DNA from: Torymus aiolomorphi
Lineage: Eukaryota; Arthropoda; Insecta; Hymenoptera; Torymidae
Assembly: GCA_036365515.1 (NCBI GenBank)
Contig: CM070873.1
Span: 229,911,876-229,975,875 of the forward strand
Direction: 5' to 3'
DNA: 64,000 nucleotides
Made by a program: the position numbers and the translations under genes. Below, piece by piece: positions 60,350 through 64,000 of this stretch (the first letter of the stretch is position 1; each line of letters starts with the position of its first letter). The notes under the pieces are model-generated. The model worked only from the letters and a program-made list of their open reading frames with translations, ran no database searches and had not been told where the DNA came from.

Positions 60350-62300
60350 TTAATCTTCAGAATTTAATACTGTTTTAATTACTGCTTCACGGACAGCAAG
60401 TTCCTAAAAATTATTAATAGTTCAAAATTTAATATACAAATCCATTCATGTAATAGTAACGATTTATTTCTCACCTCTGTGATTTCATGATTAAAATATT
60501 CTTTGTACTGTTTTACAAGATCAAAATTATCATCTTCAACAGCTGCAATTGTTCTTAATTCATCTTCTAGGACAGCTTTTTTTGTTGTAAGATCAGTCTT
60601 TACTTTCTCCAAAATAACCTTTTGCGATTGCAATTCTCTATAATATAAAAAGTTATTTACAACTTAATCTTAGAACTGAATAAATAATAGAAATTTAATA
60701 TCAAATTTTAACACAAATATATTTAAGATAGTGTAAAATTAAATTAAATTATTTTTATCATTTTTTAAAAAAAGTTTAATTATAAAAATGATATAATAAC
60801 CTTTCTTTATCTGAATATTGATTATCTAACTCATACAATAGTTGTTCATGTCCCTTTAGATCCTCATCCTTGGACGTATTATTTGAATTATTAACTTCAA
60901 CATTTGTCCACTTTGCAATATCTGATTTCAAAATATTCAATTCTTTTTGCACACATTCTAATTTTTCTGAAGTTTCTCTATACAACAAAAAATTTTAAAA
61001 TTAATATCAAGTATACATTAATAAATTCATTCTAGTGTAGATGTAGTATTTACTTTAAGTTTTTATATGTTACACTCATATTCATTAAGAATTTGTTGTT
61101 AAGGTTTTTCACTAATTCCTGAGCATTTTCATTGTTCTTTATTTGCAATTTCTTACGTGTGATAGAATCATTGAGAACTTGTCTTTCTTCCTTTTTTATT
61201 TCTAATAGTTTTTGCAATTCTTTAGAACGAGCTGCATGTTCTTCTGGCGAAGAAACAATTTTAGATCTCAATTCTGTTGTAACTTTATGCAGCTGTAACA
61301 AAAATTATAGAAATAAAAATCAGTTGTAAGTAGATAAAATATTATTTATAATTTCAGATTTTAATTTACTAATAATACCTTTCCTGTTTTTCCTTTGAGA
61401 TCACTGCATTTCTTGTAAGCATCTTGGTGTTGTATCATAATATCTTTTGTTTTATTTTCTAACTCCTTCTTTTTTTTATTGTTATTCTCCATCTCCAAAC
61501 AAATTAGATCTATTTCTTTTTGTAACTATTAAAAATGACACAATAAAAATACATAATAAATAGTTTTAATCATATTATAAATTGTTCATGATAAATATCA
61601 TATAAAAGTAACATCTCATTAAAAAACATACTTGTTGTTTTAATTCTAGTTTGTTTTCTCGCTCATTAATTGTTGCTCCTGTTTTTGCAATAAGAGAATT
61701 CTTGTTATGTATCATTTCTTCAATTTCTTTTTGCTGATTATTAAGTTCTATAAAAGCCACTTCGTTTTCAACCATTTTTGTTCTAACATAAGCAAAGAAA
61801 TTAAACAGAATTTTTATCTGCCTTCGTGCTCTTTTAGGTCCTATTAGATACAGAAAATAAAGATGTAAAATTGGATATTTAATTTAAATTTTGATAAATT
61901 TTTACGTATCAACGTACCTGGGCTTGTAATGTCTGTTAAACATAATTCTTTTAGAAAAATTTCATTACAAACAGAAGCTAAAGCTGTATACACATTTATA
62001 ACTTTAATGGCACCAGAAGCTGAATCAGGACAAGAAACACAATCAAGCTGGTCCATAGTAGGCTAAAATAACAAGCAGTATAATAATGTACATACAGTTA
62101 GACAGTTGAAAAATTCAATAATTAATGTTTTTATAATTAATTATCTTACCTTAGCTATTTCATTTCCATCGAAATTAAATTTATTTAAATACTCAGTTAT
62201 GAGATAAACCATAAATTCGTCAGTTGGGTTCTGAAGATTTTTCATGTCAACCTGTATTCCTGCTTCTTGCAAAACACTTTGTAGATTTTCGGGCTCCATT
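60350..62300 (-). CDS. Nuf2: kinetochore protein Nuf2 (possible frameshift in first exon)
   Basis: Eight exons (5' to 3'): 62300-62150, 62062-61918, 61840-61632, 61525-61379, 61292-61054, 60977-60801, 60637-60475, 60403-60350, about 427 residues (human 464). Nuf2 pairs with Ndc80 in the outer-kinetochore complex that binds microtubules. The N-terminal calponin-homology-like part holds FNFDGNEIAK, and PKRARRQIKILFNFFAYVR corresponds to the family motif PKRTxRFLSGIINF. The rest is coiled coil (SKIVSSPEEHAARSKELQKLL aligns with the family's TKIVDSPEKLKNYK). The ATG at 62298-62300 is out of frame with the conserved part by one base, at an AAAA run (62278-62281). Removing one base gives MEPENLQSVLQEAGI. 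Otherwise translation would start at the ATG near 62240. All other junctions are phase-consistent. Confidence 0.88.
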
Positions 62301-62964
62301 TCAATATACTTAACTTAAAAGGCTAATTTACAATACTAATTATTTGATAAGTTAAAAAAACTTAGGATATCTAGTTTATAGACTTCACTTATTATAATCC
62401 AGAACCTATACGACACATTTACGTATACAATCTTGAATCTTGAATACTTTAAATATGAACACATGCATTATTTAAAACATTGTTTTTAACTAGACACCGA
62501 TATAGTAATAAAAAGAAGTACTACAAAGTTTTTTTTAATTAATAAATGTAATAAAGTACAAAGTACTTAATACTTTTACACAGTTTGTTATTTCAAACGA
62601 AATAAATATAACGATCTCAGCGCACCTGCACACATGGTGGAAGGAAAATAAGGTGTGTGCTCGGACGGGGGTACGAAATTGAGCTCGTTCTGCGCATCAC
62701 GTGACTGGGCCAACCGAGCGCCATATTAGATTATATATAGATATACTACAATGTACATAAGCGTAAACAAACATTGAGTAATAGTTTTTGAACACAAAAT
62801 AATTGTGAAAATACCTGTGAGTAGTGTAATTGGATACAAGAATAGAAGCGAAGATGCAAAAAAAAACTCTGCCAATTCATTAGCACGTAGCATCTTCAAA
62901 ACAATTTATTGATTCCTTCTATTAAATTTTAATGCTAAAATAGTACATTTCGACACGGGTGGGG
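62301..62964. promoter_or_regulatory. upstream region of Nuf2
   Basis: AT-rich to about 62600, then a GC-balanced block with a CACGTGAC E-box near 62698-62705 and GCGCCATATTAG nearby, compatible with a promoter. The transcription start was not located. Confidence 0.3.
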
Positions 62965-63044
62965 AAGTCGATTATTTAGCTGGTGTGACTTTTTGCACGA
63001 GCGAAGCGAGTGCGAAAAAGTCACACCAGCTAAATAATCGACTT
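62965..63044. repeat. 80-bp near-perfect hairpin, GAGCGAAGCGAG apex
   Basis: Left arm AAGTCGATTATTTAGCTGGT then GTGACTTTTTGCAC; right arm complementary with a single-base difference. The apex is GCACGAGCGAAGCGAGTGC. Same apex type as the hairpins at 37989, 43968 and 47256. Confidence 0.92.
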
Positions 63045-63066
63045 ACGCACTAGTTTCGAACGGTAT

Positions 63067-63129
63067 TTTATACCACGAGCGCCGAAAAATCATACCAAAG
63101 TTGTGATTTTGAGGTTAGAATGGTATAAA
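63067..63129. repeat. ~65-bp dispersed repeat, copy 2
   Basis: TTTTATACCACGAGCGCCGA through GAGGTTAGAATGGTATAAA, matching copy 1 at 209-275 in order and orientation. Confidence 0.7.
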
Positions 63130-64000
63130 TTAATTTATCACAACAAAATTTTTGACAGGTATCATTTTTTTTTGCGTATTGGGGAAAAAATAAATTTTTT
63201 TATTCGATGATGCTTTTTTTTTATTGTCAATTTTCGATTTTCGCAAAATTTATTTTTGCTTTTTTCTATGATGGGAAAAATTTTTTTTTACTATCACAAA
63301 GTTTCCTCTAGAAGGAAGCAATAATCATGAGTAAAATATAAAAAAAAAATAAAAAAATAAAACATAATCATATCGTGAATTATATAATATTTTCAATGAT
63401 TTTCATGGGCCTGTTTATTTATCTGAAAGTAAATTTATTTTTAGAACACTCGCTAATCTTGTAATGCAAAATCTTCCTAAAGACTCATGTGGTACAGAAG
63501 ATGTCATACTCTGTCTTGTTCGTATAAGAACGTTTAAGTTCGTATAAGTTCGAGAAACCAATAACAAATTACTTTCTGATGCGAAAAACAAAAGTGCTAA
63601 AAAATTGTTAAGTTACAGTATTAACATTATACATTATTATCACTTTACGTACTATATATATCATATGTAAATAAAATTGTTTTTCAAAAATAAAATTATT
63701 TATTGAGCACATTTTTTACATGTTTTGTTAATAACCTTGATCCTATAAAACATTAAAGATTGAAATGAAAAACCTTTACAAGAAATATAAAATAAAAAGT
63801 TAATTTAAAAAATATTCATTCTTTTGAAACGTTAATATATATTTTTCTTACTGTCATGTTCATTTTTTTAATTAGGTTTTTTCAATAAGAAACATGTTAT
63901 GTTTATTAAATAAGGAACTTGTTTGAAAATCGCGGGTTCGTTCTTATTGGATAATTACCCAAAATGGTTCCCGCTTGGCCCAACGCTATGATTGGTTGTT
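63130..64000. other. AT-rich intergenic at window end
   Basis: Poly-T/poly-A rich; no gene recognised. ATTGG (CCAAT-box-like) sequences appear near 63946 and 63991, perhaps part of a promoter beyond the window. Confidence 0.3.

Overview
The window is eukaryotic nuclear DNA, almost certainly from an insect. All multi-exon genes have short GT-AG introns, and every exon junction I assembled keeps its reading phase. The gene set includes a divergent ionotropic receptor, an EcKL-type kinase relic, a furin-inhibitor-like serpin, Rabex-5, heparan-sulfate C5-epimerase and Nuf2. Many undepleted CpG stretches, a mariner element and TA-target MITEs would suit a hymenopteran such as a parasitoid wasp. 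That placement is inference; no single marker proves it.

Left third (1-21.5 kb): a broken EcKL kinase pseudogene (365-1952, minus) is split by a 490-bp MITE. Next come a nearly intact 1.3-kb mariner (2913-4210), a solo LTR with a perfect 5-bp target duplication (4740-5265) and a single-exon ionotropic receptor (5613-7463, minus). About 14 kb without recognisable genes follows, holding one 766-bp MITE (12402-13167) with a tRNA-like segment inside.

Middle (21.5-37.2 kb): an eight-coding-exon MIF4G-domain gene on the minus strand (21501-29922) carries an N-terminal PAM2-like motif. It looks like a translation regulator of the PAIP1/CTIF/MIF4GD group. Two of its introns hold long palindromic (foldback) elements. 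The GA/CT- and CpG-rich DNA upstream (30-37 kb) probably contains its promoter and non-coding first exon, which I could not fix.

Transposon island (37.2-49.6 kb): this region is unusually dense in inverted repeats. It has two related foldbacks made of self-complementary short repeats, a 1.2-kb palindrome, and a 3-kb palindrome whose arms are arrays of ~92-bp tandem units. The last of these may be nested in a ~5.7-kb hAT-like element flanked by the 8-bp repeat AAAAACTC, with two orphan ORFs inside. Several separate long hairpins share a GAGCGAAGCGAG-like apex. Microsatellites and a hairpin resembling a bacterial terminator are also present.

Gene-dense right end (49.7-62.3 kb): an ER-retained serpin (minus; furin-type reactive loop, C-terminal KDEL) is divergent from Rabex-5/RABGEF1 (plus), 485 bp apart. 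Heparan-sulfate glucuronyl C5-epimerase (minus) converges on Rabex-5, and kinetochore Nuf2 (minus) follows. Between the epimerase and Nuf2 lies a 264-bp inverted-repeat element containing a hammerhead-ribozyme-like core. The last 1.7 kb holds an 80-bp hairpin and a second copy of a ~65-bp repeat also present at the left end. The genes are ordinary housekeeping and sensory genes with no operon-like logic; the less usual content is the inverted-repeat and ribozyme-like material.
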